This document shows positions 44,127 to 53,577 of a stretch of DNA of 64,000 bases, in pieces (position 1 is the first letter of the stretch; the number at the start of each line of letters is the position of its first letter). A program made the translations under genes and the position numbers. Below the pieces are notes generated by a model, which ran no database searches, was not told where the DNA came from, and saw nothing but the letters and a program-made list of their open reading frames with translations. Source of the DNA: Promethearchaeia archaeon (GTDB taxonomy: Archaea > Asgardarchaeota > Lokiarchaeia > Sigyniarchaeales > SOKP01); NCBI GenBank assembly GCA_029856155.1, contig JAHQWL010000040.1:1-64000 (forward strand), in the 5' to 3' direction.

Positions 44127-47102
44127 TTATTTATCTTTGTTTTTGATATAATTGTTTTTTATATATTGTAAAACTTCTGCTGAAGTAACTCCTTTTTTTG
44201 TTATTAGGACTTGGCCAAAATCGTTTTTTCCTCCTCCTTTTCCATTGAAATGTTTTTTTATTGCTGATACAATATTACCGATATTAATATCTGATTCTAT
44301 TGATGATTTACTCCCTGACATACCCATAAGCATTATACCTTTTTCACTTTGATTTGATATAAATGTAATTGTAGTAGGATCTTTCTTTAAAATGTTTTGA
44401 CTCAAATTTTTTACATCATTTTGAGTTAAATCTTCTGTAGATTCAAAAATTAATTTAGCATTATGATACAATTGAGCATTTTCTATCCGTTTTTCAATTA
44501 ACTCATCGCTAAACAAGTCCTTGATTGTAGATAACTTTTGTTTTCCTTCTTTCCATTCATTGTATAGTTTTTGAATTTTATTTGATACATCATCTTTTTT
44601 AGTACTTAAAACTTGAGAAATTTCTGATAACACATCACCTTCAAACGTTTCAGAGGAGATTAATTGTAAATCTCTCTCATCTACATTACCAGTTTTTAAC
44701 GCTTTGTTTACATTTTTCCATTTTTCAAGTATTTCTTTTACACGTCCAACAAGTTGCTTGCGATCAACATTTAAAATCTCTTTTAATTCATTAAGAATTC
44801 TTTTATGTTTTTCTTTTAATTTATTTGTAGCCTCTCCAGCTACAAAAGTAAGCCTGACTATTCCATCTTGAATCTTTTGTGATCTAGTAATATGGATATA
44901 ACCTGTTTCTGAAGTATTATTTAAATGTGTGCCCCCACAAGCTTCAACATCAACCCCAGGTATTTCAACAATTCTTAAATATTTTCCTGGCACTGCACCT
45001 CCTTGATAAATCGTCATTCCATATTTTTGTTCTGCTTCAGCACGAGGGATGAAACTGAGATTAAGATCTATTCCTTCTTCAACTATCTGATTTGCTTTCT
45101 TTTCAATTTCAAGAAGTTTATCTCTTGGAATTTGTTCATAGTGGGTTATATCCAAATGAGAGTTTTTAAGTGTTTTTTTAGCTCCTGCTTGATTCACGTG
45201 GCTTCCTAAAACATCTCGTGCTGCGGCATTTACAATGTGAGTAGCAGTGTGATGTTGGGAGAGTTGAGTACGCCACTGCTTATCAACTTCTACTTTAACG
45301 ATATCTCCCTCCTTAAAATTAGGTTTTTCATCTAAAACATGAATCGTATAGTTCCCTTGTTTAAAAGCATCAGAGAATTTTTGTCCATTAATCGTACCTA
45401 CATCATGAAGTTGTCCTCCAGAAGTAGGGTATACTACTGTTTTATCCAAAACAACCATTTTATCAATGATTTTCAATACTTTCGCTTCATTAGAAGTCTC
45501 AGTATAGTCATAATAATAGAGTGATTTTGTTTCAGGAATTCCCTCTAAATCTAATTCCACTTCCTTTCCTGTTGCATGGATTTGTTCGGTTATTTCATGT
45601 CGTTGGACTACTAAATTATAAAAATCGTCTGGAATGTTTACTTTTATCCCAAATTTTTTAGCTGTTGATTTTACCATATCGGGACTTATGCCATTAGAAT
45701 CATATAGTTCTATTAGAGTGTCAGTGGATATATCTCCTTTTTTCAATAATTTTTCTAAAATTTTTCCTGCTTTTTGCTTAGTTACATAAAATTTCTGCCT
45801 CTCAACATCTAGAATTTCTCGAATTTCATTTAAATGTTCTGAAACCTCAGGGAAGATTCCCTTTAATTCTTCAGCATGCCATTGGCAGACATCGGTTATA
45901 TCAATTTCCCAATTAAATTTATCTATAAAACTTATGGCACGACGAAATATTACTCTTAAATTATATCCTCCACCGACATTTGAGGGAAGTTTTCCATCAT
46001 TTATTGCAAAAAGTAAGCTACGTGCATGTTCAGCGATTGAGTAAAGTGCCGTCATTGGTAATATTTTATGTTTTAATTCCCTTAATCCAATTTTTAATTC
46101 TTTCGCAACGCGATTCCAAGCTTCATCCATATCATCAACTTCATCTACATTTAAAAATGCTGAAAATCGTGAAAACTGATTATATAATACTAAATCTAAC
46201 TCAATTTTTGTGATTTCTCTTAATTTTGATAAAACCAATGGAAAAATGGCTTCATACATGTTAGGAGTGCCTTGAGAAAACCATGCTACACGGTCTTGCC
46301 CAAGTCCCATGTCAAGAACTTTAAGTTTAAGTTCACGTGGCCCTTCAGGAGTTTGTTCAAACATAGTATAAACTTGATTAAATAGCTCTACTCCTCTACT
46401 GAAGAATTCAAGGCTACACCCAAAAGAGCCCCCACCTGCCCATGAATCTTCATGTATAGTTATTTCTTCCTTTGGTAGACCAACACCTTCATGAATAAAA
46501 TCATGTATATCCATAAAAAGTTCTCCTTGATTCCATTCTTCAGGTGGTACAAACGTATGCTGCCCTATCATAACAAAACCAGTATTATGAGAACCCGTTA
46601 TTCCAACATTTTCAATATCATTGAATCTTAAACAAAATTGAGGGATTATCAGCTTTTTAGCGGGGGGCTCTACTTCTCCCGTAATAACATATGGTTGAAA
46701 CGCTGATATTGATGCGATTGTAAATTCAGAAGTCGGATTCCATCGAGCTACACAAGGATATCTTTTAATTGGGACATATCCTCTTGGTTCTAAAATCTCA
46801 ACGATTTTCTCCCAAACTCCAATAAAAGTTAATTTAATTTTAGAAGGGTTATCTATAACTACTTGAAAACCTCCTGAACACGCAGGATCTCCACATACTT
46901 CCCTTTCTTTAAGTGTTGTCCAAAAATATCCTCCGCAACATTCACAATTTTTTCTCATATATCCTAATTTTCTAAGCTCCTTAGTAGGAAAGTAGACATC
47001 AGGATTTCTTGAGGCTATTTTTTTAAATATTTGTTTTAATTCCTTATCAGTGTGAGCATCCTTTAGTTCTAATTTTTCTTTATCTGTGAGCACTTTAATC
47101 AA
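44127..47102 (-). CDS. alaS: Alanyl-tRNA synthetase, archaeal type
   Basis: An archaeal N-terminal zinc region (CECCGGYF and CGDPACSGG) precedes the class II catalytic core. The editing domain has the zinc-binding QHHTATH and CGGTHLNN motifs, and the C-terminal DHHA1 domain ends KGGGKNDFGQVLI. At 991 residues it is slightly longer than usual because of a long coiled-coil stretch. It charges tRNA-Ala and clears mis-attached Ser/Gly. Confidence 0.95.
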   Translation of the reverse strand: MIKVLTDKEKLELKDAHTDKELKQIFKKIASRNPDVYFPTKELRKLGYMRKNCECCGGYFWTTLKEREVCGDPACSGGFQVVIDNPSKIKLTFIGVWEKIVEILEPRGYVPIKRYPCVARWNPTSEFTIASISAFQPYVITGEVEPPAKKLIIPQFCLRFNDIENVGITGSHNTGFVMIGQHTFVPPEEWNQGELFMDIHDFIHEGVGLPKEEITIHEDSWAGGGSFGCSLEFFSRGVELFNQVYTMFEQTPEGPRELKLKVLDMGLGQDRVAWFSQGTPNMYEAIFPLVLSKLREITKIELDLVLYNQFSRFSAFLNVDEVDDMDEAWNRVAKELKIGLRELKHKILPMTALYSIAEHARSLLFAINDGKLPSNVGGGYNLRVIFRRAISFIDKFNWEIDITDVCQWHAEELKGIFPEVSEHLNEIREILDVERQKFYVTKQKAGKILEKLLKKGDISTDTLIELYDSNGISPDMVKSTAKKFGIKVNIPDDFYNLVVQRHEITEQIHATGKEVELDLEGIPETKSLYYYDYTETSNEAKVLKIIDKMVVLDKTVVYPTSGGQLHDVGTINGQKFSDAFKQGNYTIHVLDEKPNFKEGDIVKVEVDKQWRTQLSQHHTATHIVNAAARDVLGSHVNQAGAKKTLKNSHLDITHYEQIPRDKLLEIEKKANQIVEEGIDLNLSFIPRAEAEQKYGMTIYQGGAVPGKYLRIVEIPGVDVEACGGTHLNNTSETGYIHITRSQKIQDGIVRLTFVAGEATNKLKEKHKRILNELKEILNVDRKQLVGRVKEILEKWKNVNKALKTGNVDERDLQLISSETFEGDVLSEISQVLSTKKDDVSNKIQKLYNEWKEGKQKLSTIKDLFSDELIEKRIENAQLYHNAKLIFESTEDLTQNDVKNLSQNILKKDPTTITFISNQSEKGIMLMGMSGSKSSIESDINIGNIVSAIKKHFNGKGGGKNDFGQVLITKKGVTSAEVLQYIKNNYIKNKDK

Positions 47103-47234
47103 ATTATGATAATCAAAACTATTTTATAAAACATTTAAAAGAATTATGATTCTCCTATAATAATTTCATCTAATATTTTCTTTCTTAACAATTTTATTAT
47201 CACTCTCTTGATTAATCTTCCGATAAATTATATA

Positions 47235-48338
47235 TTACTTTACCATTAGATAAGATCCTAATATTTTATACCAAATTACATTTTCATTTAACTTATCAAG
47301 AATTTTTTTTATTTTTGGATCATCTTTATCTCCTTCAAAGTCCATCAGAAAAATGTACTCCCAACGACCTCTTCTTCTTGGTCGAGATTCTATTTTTGAT
47401 AAATTGATATTTGCATCAGCAAAGATTTTTAAAACGCCGTATAAAGCGCCTGGAACGTGTTTAGTAATAAATATCAGAGATGTTTTAACTTTACCTTCTT
47501 TTTGATCGTTTTCTTTTTTTGAAATTATTAAAAATCTTGTAAAATTAACTGTATTATCTTCAATTTTAGAGCTTAAAACTTTCAATCCATATTTTTTACT
47601 TGAGAATTCTGTTCCAATAGCAACATAAGAATCATCATTTAATTCACTTACTCTTTGGGCAGCTTCTGCTGTAGAATTGACATTAATTAATTCTGCATTG
47701 GGCATATTTGTTTTAATCCACATTCTAGTTTGAGCAAAAGCTTGGGGGTGAGAAATTATATGTCTAATTTGTGATAAACTAGAATCTTTTGTTGACAATA
47801 AGTTGTGAATAATCCTAATCTCTATTTCCCCATAAATAACGAGATCCTTCTCAATTAATAAATCCAGAGTCTCTCTAACAGTTCCCTGGAGACTATTTTC
47901 TATTGGGATAACACCATAGTTTACTAAATCCTTCTCAACATTTTTAAAAATTTCTGATATAGAATTAAATGGTAAGAATTGTGTAGCAGCTTTTGGAAAG
48001 TATTCTAATGCAGCTTGGTGAGTAAATGTCCCCTTTGGGCCTAGATATCCAACTTTAATCATACTGCCTTGGATGAGTTTACAAGCGCTGATAATTTCTT
48101 TCCAAATCGCCTCTATACTCATCGGTTTTAATATTGTTGATTTTTGTTTAATTAACTCTATTATCTCCTTCTCTGTCTTCAGTTGATGAATTTCTATTCT
48201 TAATTCTTTTTTGAGATCCCCGATTTTTTGAGCAATTTTTCCTCTTTCATTTAAAAGTTCAATGAGTTTGTTATCAATTTTGTAGATCTCCTTTCGAAAT
48301 TCCTCTAATTCCAATTTGAATAAGTCTAGATCTTTCAT
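47235..48338 (-). CDS. pheA: Bifunctional chorismate mutase / prephenate dehydratase (P-protein)
   Basis: Residues 1-90 form an AroQ-type chorismate mutase helical domain (REIYKIDNKLIELLNERGKI). Prephenate dehydratase follows (VGYLGPKGTFTHQAAL, ENSLQGTVRETLDLL) and then a regulatory ACT domain (KHVPGALYGVLKIFADANIN). The protein converts chorismate to prephenate and then phenylpyruvate. The ACT domain suggests feedback by phenylalanine. With tyrA and the ADH synthase in the window it covers phenylalanine and tyrosine branch steps. Confidence 0.93.
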   Translation of the reverse strand: MKDLDLFKLELEEFRKEIYKIDNKLIELLNERGKIAQKIGDLKKELRIEIHQLKTEKEIIELIKQKSTILKPMSIEAIWKEIISACKLIQGSMIKVGYLGPKGTFTHQAALEYFPKAATQFLPFNSISEIFKNVEKDLVNYGVIPIENSLQGTVRETLDLLIEKDLVIYGEIEIRIIHNLLSTKDSSLSQIRHIISHPQAFAQTRMWIKTNMPNAELINVNSTAEAAQRVSELNDDSYVAIGTEFSSKKYGLKVLSSKIEDNTVNFTRFLIISKKENDQKEGKVKTSLIFITKHVPGALYGVLKIFADANINLSKIESRPRRRGRWEYIFLMDFEGDKDDPKIKKILDKLNENVIWYKILGSYLMVK

Positions 48339-48634
48339 TTGTTATTTTTTATATATTACTAAAAATTAAATCATTGATTATTTACATTTAATATTAATTT
48401 TTATTAAACTCAATAGTAAAAAGAACTTCTAGATTATAACTTTAATACAAACGATTCTTTTTAAAATAAAAATTTTATTTCTTAACAATTTTAGTATGCA
48501 ATTTCTGGATAAATCCTTTATCAGAGAGCAGATTCCTTGCCAATACTACTCTACTGATAAAACTTAAATACTATTGTATAAATATTTACTCACGAAGAAA
48601 TCTAATTTTAATTATATAAAGAGGTTGAAATCAA

Positions 48635-48937
48635 ATGGCTCATATTTTAGTTACAGGTTGGACTCCACAGTCCCAAGGAAACAAAATGATAAAAGTATAT
48701 ACGTCAAAAGATAAACCCGCATACCCCGATTTTATAAAAAAAGTACAGCATTGGTTGGCAATGTCTTCAGAGGGGATGATTAAAACTTATGCCGTGTACG
48801 AATGTCCAGATGATAAAATATTAGAAGGATTAAAAGCAATTGGCAGAAGATACACTTTATATGCTCAAATAGAGGGTTACAAATACTATCCTGAAGTACT
48901 ATTTGATGCTCAAGAAATAATCAAAATGTTTCTTTAA
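48635..48937 (+). CDS. Small hypothetical protein (100 aa), possible DUF3303-like fold
   Basis: The product is a compact mixed alpha/beta protein: ILVTGWTPQSQGNKMIKVYT, VQHWLAMSSEGMIKTYAVYE and YTLYAQIEGYKYYPEVLFD. The strand-helix pattern is like small ferredoxin-fold or DUF3303-type proteins. It starts with a good ribosome-binding site, GAGGTTG, 8 bases upstream. A TATA-like TTAAATAC lies about 70 bases upstream. No function can be assigned. Confidence 0.7.
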   Translation: MAHILVTGWTPQSQGNKMIKVYTSKDKPAYPDFIKKVQHWLAMSSEGMIKTYAVYECPDDKILEGLKAIGRRYTLYAQIEGYKYYPEVLFDAQEIIKMFL

Positions 48938-48951
48938 TTTTTATAAATTTC

Positions 48952-48963
48952 TTTTTTTTTTTT
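48952..48963 (+). terminator. T-tract terminator candidate between convergent genes
   Basis: Twelve consecutive T residues lie 14 bases after the stop of the gene at 48635 and touch the stop of the convergent gene. It is a plausible archaeal terminator for the plus-strand transcript. Confidence 0.45.
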
Positions 48964-49408
48964 ATAGTACGAGAGTCTGAAGTCGTGAATATCCTTTTTT
49001 CACAAAATCATAATTAAGTAATTCAATTTTTTCAGGGATTATTTTCAAGAGTAATTTCCTCCTCCCTCGAACAATTTTTTGAGCTTTTTTGAATTCTTCA
49101 TTTCCTTCTTTTAGAAATATCAACCTTTCTTTACCTATAGCGGTAATTTGCATACCTTGTATTTTTCCTTCAGACATAGGAGTATATATACCAATACTAA
49201 TAATTGGGTTTTCTTCTATATTCTTAACTTTCCTTCCCGGAGCTGGCCCTACATAAATATTAAAACTATCTTTCTCTGTATAGAAATCCATTGGAGTCGC
49301 ACGAGGAATATTATTGCTACAAGTACAGAGAACTAATACCTTTCTATTATCTAAAAAGTTACGAATTTCTATCTTTAATTCTTCTTTAGGCATATCTTTA
49401 TTATTCAT
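48962..49408 (-). CDS. Pyridoxamine 5'-phosphate oxidase-like flavin-binding protein
   Basis: The split-barrel FMN-binding fold is suggested by FLDNRKVLVLCTCSNNIPRA, then NIYVGPAPGRKVKNIEENP and SIGIYTPM. Relatives include general-stress FMN proteins and F420-binding enzymes. At 148 residues it is a single domain. The cofactor (FMN, F420 or heme) cannot be chosen from sequence. Confidence 0.8.
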   Translation of the reverse strand: MNNKDMPKEELKIEIRNFLDNRKVLVLCTCSNNIPRATPMDFYTEKDSFNIYVGPAPGRKVKNIEENPIISIGIYTPMSEGKIQGMQITAIGKERLIFLKEGNEEFKKAQKIVRGRRKLLLKIIPEKIELLNYDFVKKGYSRLQTLVL

Positions 49409-49507
49409 TTTCTCTATCGCTAAATTATATAATTTAAATCATAAATGAAAATGAACAAATGAAAATAAATGTTTAATGAATAGTAAAAAAGATCCGATTT
49501 TTTCGCC

Positions 49508-50659
49508 TTAAAAGCCAACTATGCTCGTAGGCGTAAAATCATTATCTGAATCTACAGCAGCTCGTACATATGGTGAAACAGGCCCATTAGCTAAGACCAT
49601 TATTTTTATTTTCGATCCCATATCAGGCTTATTTTGAACGCCAAATTTTAATTGAGCGGTTTCTGGGATCTCATTTGAGATAGTTGATACAACTTTATCA
49701 ACTTTAGATAATGTTAAAGTATGATCACCAGTAACAGATACTAAACATCTATTCACTTGTGTTGGGTCTGGCTTTAAAAGAGGATTATTTAACGCTAATC
49801 TTGCTTTTTCTATTAAATCTGATTCTTCGCCTAAACATTCTGCTATTCCCACTAAGCCAGAAGGATATTTTCCATTTGGGTTTTCCAAAAGTGTTTTTTT
49901 TACATCTGCAAAATCAATGTTAACTAAACCACAATTATTAATTAAATTTACAACTTCACCAATATTTCTTATTAGTATTTCGTCCATAATCTTAAAGCCT
50001 GTTATCATAGGTATTTTTCCGACAATTCCTAGCAAATTATCGTTTGGAATTGGAATTAAGAAATCAGAATATTTAGCAAGATTTTTTAAACCTAGTTGAG
50101 CTCTTACTGATCTTTGCTTACCTTCAGAGCTAAATGGAAGTGAGCAAAAAGTAACTACAATTGCATTATTTTTTTTTGCTTCTGCTGCAATAATGGGTGC
50201 AGCTCCAGTTCCCGTACCACCACCTAATCCGCAAGTTAAAAAGATTATATCAGCATTTAAAGTTTTATTTAACCTGTCGCGGTCTTCTTCTGCTGCTTCA
50301 GCTCCAACTGAAGGGTCATTGCCTGACCCTAATCCATTACATCGTTCTTTTCCAATTAATATTTTATGCTTTGAATTTGAGTAATATAAGTCATGCGCAT
50401 CAGTATTAATATTTACTGTCTCAGCATTACTAATGCCCATATCATCTAATCTTGAAACTGTATTATTTCCAGCACCTCCTACACCAACCACGTATGTTTT
50501 AATTTTCAAAACTTTTAATAGATCTGCTAAAAATTTGTCATCATCACAATTAGGGTTTGAGTTAGGATTTTGGTTAAACTTAGCTATTTCATTGAACCTT
50601 TCTCTTACAGATGATCGAGATTTGGCTAATTCAACTAGGTCAAATATATCATCACTCAT
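49508..50659 (-). CDS. ftsZ: Cell division GTPase FtsZ
   Basis: The tubulin/FtsZ signature GGGTGTGAAP is intact, with the N-terminal GVGGAGNNTVSRL loop near residue 58, NTDAHDLYY and the T7 loop (NIDFADVKK). The C-terminus is short and ends TPTSIVGF, resembling the conserved C-terminal tail that binds FtsA/SepF-type partners. A 50-residue N-terminal extension rich in Asn precedes the core. It polymerises with GTP to form the division ring. No sepF lies in the window. Confidence 0.95.
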   Translation of the reverse strand: MSDDIFDLVELAKSRSSVRERFNEIAKFNQNPNSNPNCDDDKFLADLLKVLKIKTYVVGVGGAGNNTVSRLDDMGISNAETVNINTDAHDLYYSNSKHKILIGKERCNGLGSGNDPSVGAEAAEEDRDRLNKTLNADIIFLTCGLGGGTGTGAAPIIAAEAKKNNAIVVTFCSLPFSSEGKQRSVRAQLGLKNLAKYSDFLIPIPNDNLLGIVGKIPMITGFKIMDEILIRNIGEVVNLINNCGLVNIDFADVKKTLLENPNGKYPSGLVGIAECLGEESDLIEKARLALNNPLLKPDPTQVNRCLVSVTGDHTLTLSKVDKVVSTISNEIPETAQLKFGVQNKPDMGSKIKIMVLANGPVSPYVRAAVDSDNDFTPTSIVGF

Positions 50660-50869
50660 CGAATATCATCAAAAAAATAATTAAATAGAAATATCTAGAT
50701 AATACAGATATATTCTAAAATAAAAAAGGGAGAAATATCTGCGTAATATAAAATAGAGAAAAGATTTATTGAGAACTAAATCATTTTTTTGGTTTGAAAA
50801 AGAAAACACATCATTGTAGAGAATAAATTTATAAGCTTAAATTATCATGAATATCAAGGGGTATAGAAT

Positions 50870-51109
50870 ATGGAAATTGATAACACTAAAGAAAGCAGCG
50901 ATAAAAACATAAGTGCATCAGAAGTTAGCGATTTAATTCAAGTAAGGGCTATAATTAGCTGTCCAAACTGTAATTATAAGAGAAAGTTTAGAAATCAATT
51001 TCCTCGAAAAGACCTTGAATTGCTTACTGTAGCAGTTAAAGTTTTTGATTGGATGACATGTAATACTTGTGGAGATCTACTTAAATTAGATTTAGAATTT
51101 AAAATTTAA
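50870..51109 (+). CDS. Small zinc-binding protein (79 aa)
   Basis: Two CxxC knuckles, ISCPNCNYKRKF and MTCNTCGDLL, separated by about 35 residues form a likely zinc ribbon. The N-terminal 25 residues are acidic and probably disordered. It starts at ATG 50870 after AGGGGTATAGAAT. It is divergent from ftsZ and convergent with the endonuclease Q gene. Confidence 0.65.
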   Translation: MEIDNTKESSDKNISASEVSDLIQVRAIISCPNCNYKRKFRNQFPRKDLELLTVAVKVFDWMTCNTCGDLLKLDLEFKI

Positions 51110-51136
51110 AATGTATTTGTAATTTTACCTTTTTAA

Positions 51137-52447
51137 TTATATCTCAAGATTAATTTCCCCGTACGTTCCTCCTCCCCCTGGAGTATAATTAATCTCGTCA
51201 TTTCTCATTGCTTTTATAATTGACGCTATATTCTCATTAAACTTTTTAATATGATTAATAGGTGTATCGATTATTATCTCAAATTCTGAACCTAACTTTT
51301 CAATAATATTATTATAAGCATTGAGTACCGTTTTACTAGTTTTACTTGTTATGTGTTTCACTGAACGTATGATATCGATTAATGGAACAGCATTAATATA
51401 ATCTGGTCTGTGATCTGGATGATTGGGTTTTTCACTAGTTGAAATCAGATCTATTCTTTCACTTACACCCAATTTTATTTTATAATTTTTACTTAATTCT
51501 TTCTTACAAGAAGGACATACTATTTTGGCCTTATTTACTTGACTAATATAATCTCGTTTAGCGATATCGGGATCATTAGTATATATAATTATAAAATTCT
51601 CTGTTATCGAATATTGGCTAAAGACGTCATTAAACGACTTTCTTGTTTTTTTAAAAAGAATTCTTCTTCTACATTTATTGCAAAACATATTATAATATTT
51701 TCCGAGTTTAGGATGCAACCCTACATTTAGTGATATTTTTCTATTATCTTTTCTTCTTATCGCTAATACTATTTCTTCAAAGGAGGGGTTATCAATATCA
51801 AATCTATTAAATTCTCGGCCTAAAGAGCGTGGTCCTTGTGAATGTGCATCGCTATTACTTAGAAAAGTTACATCTCTTAAACATTCCAATCTGTCTGCAA
51901 GATTCGTATTGGCAGATAATCCAAGTTCTATAAAATGAACTTTTTTTGTAGCATCTTGATAACAATCTGAAAGAGTTTCAAATCTATTTTGCCGAAATAT
52001 CGCTTTAAAAGGAGTAAAAGCGTGAGCAGGACCAATTAAAGCACCTTCATCTGAGATTATATCAACCAATTCTGCGGGAGGTAAATTAACCCTTGGACGT
52101 CCACCCCATTCACCCAAAATATTACTTGAATAAGGTTCTAATTTCTTTTGAATATTTCTAACCATCTCAAAATCTTCAAAAATGACAACTTCATGAACAC
52201 TTTCTTGATCTTCTATTTCAGATTGAAGAATAAAATTAACATCTTTATAATTATAGGCTCTATCTTTATTTTTTTCTAGTTTTTGTTCTAAATATTTTAA
52301 CCAATCTGGCTGTAAAACATCTCCAGTTCCTAAAATATTTAAACCTTTTTTTTTGCAGGTATCGATCATAGTATCTAAATTTAAAGATTTTGATACTCCA
52401 ATAGAATGGGGGGAATGAATGTGTAAGTCAGCATTGAAAAAATTCAT
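51137..52447 (-). CDS. Endonuclease Q-type PHP-domain DNA repair nuclease
   Basis: The PHP metal motifs are clear: NADLHIHSPHS, GTGDVLQPDW, SEIEDQ, GPAHAFTPF and SNSDAHSQGP. A zinc finger follows (CNKCRRR ... CPSCKKEL) and then a C-terminal helical region ending GGGGTYGEI. Endonuclease Q cleaves DNA 5' of deaminated bases (uracil, hypoxanthine) and abasic sites in some archaea. All elements of that family are present at the expected length (436 aa). Confidence 0.85.
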   Translation of the reverse strand: MNFFNADLHIHSPHSIGVSKSLNLDTMIDTCKKKGLNILGTGDVLQPDWLKYLEQKLEKNKDRAYNYKDVNFILQSEIEDQESVHEVVIFEDFEMVRNIQKKLEPYSSNILGEWGGRPRVNLPPAELVDIISDEGALIGPAHAFTPFKAIFRQNRFETLSDCYQDATKKVHFIELGLSANTNLADRLECLRDVTFLSNSDAHSQGPRSLGREFNRFDIDNPSFEEIVLAIRRKDNRKISLNVGLHPKLGKYYNMFCNKCRRRILFKKTRKSFNDVFSQYSITENFIIIYTNDPDIAKRDYISQVNKAKIVCPSCKKELSKNYKIKLGVSERIDLISTSEKPNHPDHRPDYINAVPLIDIIRSVKHITSKTSKTVLNAYNNIIEKLGSEFEIIIDTPINHIKKFNENIASIIKAMRNDEINYTPGGGGTYGEINLEI

Positions 52448-52519
52448 TTTTTATCCAAATTAAATAGTAGTGTTATAAATATTTTTAATTAAATTGAATT
52501 AAGAGTATTTTATTTATGA

Positions 52520-53566
52520 TTAAATAATGATCATTTTATCTTGAATTTGATCACTTAATAGAACTCTAAAATATTCTAATTCCTTCTTGAAAATTACTTT
52601 TTCTAACTTTCCTTCAACTAATACTTTTTCATTTTCTCTTGCGTGCTCACAAAAGCGACCTCTGAATGAGCTGATTTCACTAATATCTTTTATATTAATT
52701 TTGTTTGAATTATTACTAATTTCAAGAATTTTTAAAGGATTGATTTTATATGAACAAGGTGTAAAAATAGAGTCTCTTGAATCTATGATGTGTGCTTTAA
52801 GTTTAATTCTACCAAAATTTTTATATTGATAATCATAAAAATTTCCTTTCCAATCGTTGGGGCTTTTAATATATCTAATAAAAAAATCGGTATCCATATA
52901 TTTTCCCTGATGCTGTTTTCTTTGTTCACTTCTCAGAAAATCTTCAAATGGAATATTAGAACCACCTACTCTCCAATTATAATGCGATTTATATTCATCT
53001 ATATTATACTTCCGACAATTATTTGATTTCTCAAAGATTTTTACCAATTTTTCTTGAAATTTAACACTTGTTTCTGTACCATAAATTATTATGTCAATGT
53101 CAGATTCTTCAGTATTCAGTCCCACCATTATTGATCCTGTAATCCCTATTGAACCCTCAGAAAGATTTCCTTGCGAGCTAAATAATTCACATAATGTTCT
53201 AGAACGCTTTTCGCTAGTTGATAATATTTTTTTTTCTAATAGTTTTTTAAAGCAGTTTCGTGGGGTATAAATTTTTTTTATTTCTTTTTCTTTAACTCCT
53301 TGGACCTCTAAATCAAGTTCTTTAGAAAAAAAAAGATATTCTGGATATTTTTCTCTCAAAAGGGCATATCTATCTTCTAATTTGTAAATTTTTTTAAAAT
53401 TAATACCATTTTTTATCCGGGATCCCTCTGGATGAGGAAAAAATCGTAAAAAGCATATGATATAATCATTTGGATGGAGAAGACCTTTTACATCAAAAAA
53501 TAAATTATCATTTTTTGTTTCTATATAATCTCCTTCAATTCCTTTTAGAATTTTCATGAAATTCAC
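52520..53566 (-). CDS. Minimal nucleotidyltransferase-fold protein
   Basis: Residues about 135-160 contain GSIGITGSIMVGLNTEESDI followed by DIIIYG, the GS-x(n)-DxD signature of the DNA polymerase beta-like nucleotidyltransferases. N- and C-terminal parts (FFDVKGLLHPNDYIICFLRF; EISSFRGRFCEHARENEKVL) are unassigned. It lies 12 bases upstream of the coiled-coil gene in the same orientation. Substrate unknown; similar archaeal proteins are predicted to modify nucleic acids or proteins. Confidence 0.75.
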   Translation of the reverse strand: MNFMKILKGIEGDYIETKNDNLFFDVKGLLHPNDYIICFLRFFPHPEGSRIKNGINFKKIYKLEDRYALLREKYPEYLFFSKELDLEVQGVKEKEIKKIYTPRNCFKKLLEKKILSTSEKRSRTLCELFSSQGNLSEGSIGITGSIMVGLNTEESDIDIIIYGTETSVKFQEKLVKIFEKSNNCRKYNIDEYKSHYNWRVGGSNIPFEDFLRSEQRKQHQGKYMDTDFFIRYIKSPNDWKGNFYDYQYKNFGRIKLKAHIIDSRDSIFTPCSYKINPLKILEISNNSNKINIKDISEISSFRGRFCEHARENEKVLVEGKLEKVIFKKELEYFRVLLSDQIQDKMIII

Positions 53567-53577
53567 AATTCAATTTA

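Noticed and set aside
48482-48563. Minus-strand peptide ending GFIQKLHTKIVKK in the spacer before the gene at 48635
   Set aside because: Protein-like but only about 27 codons, without start codon or recognisable family, so it is too weak to list as a gene or pseudogene.
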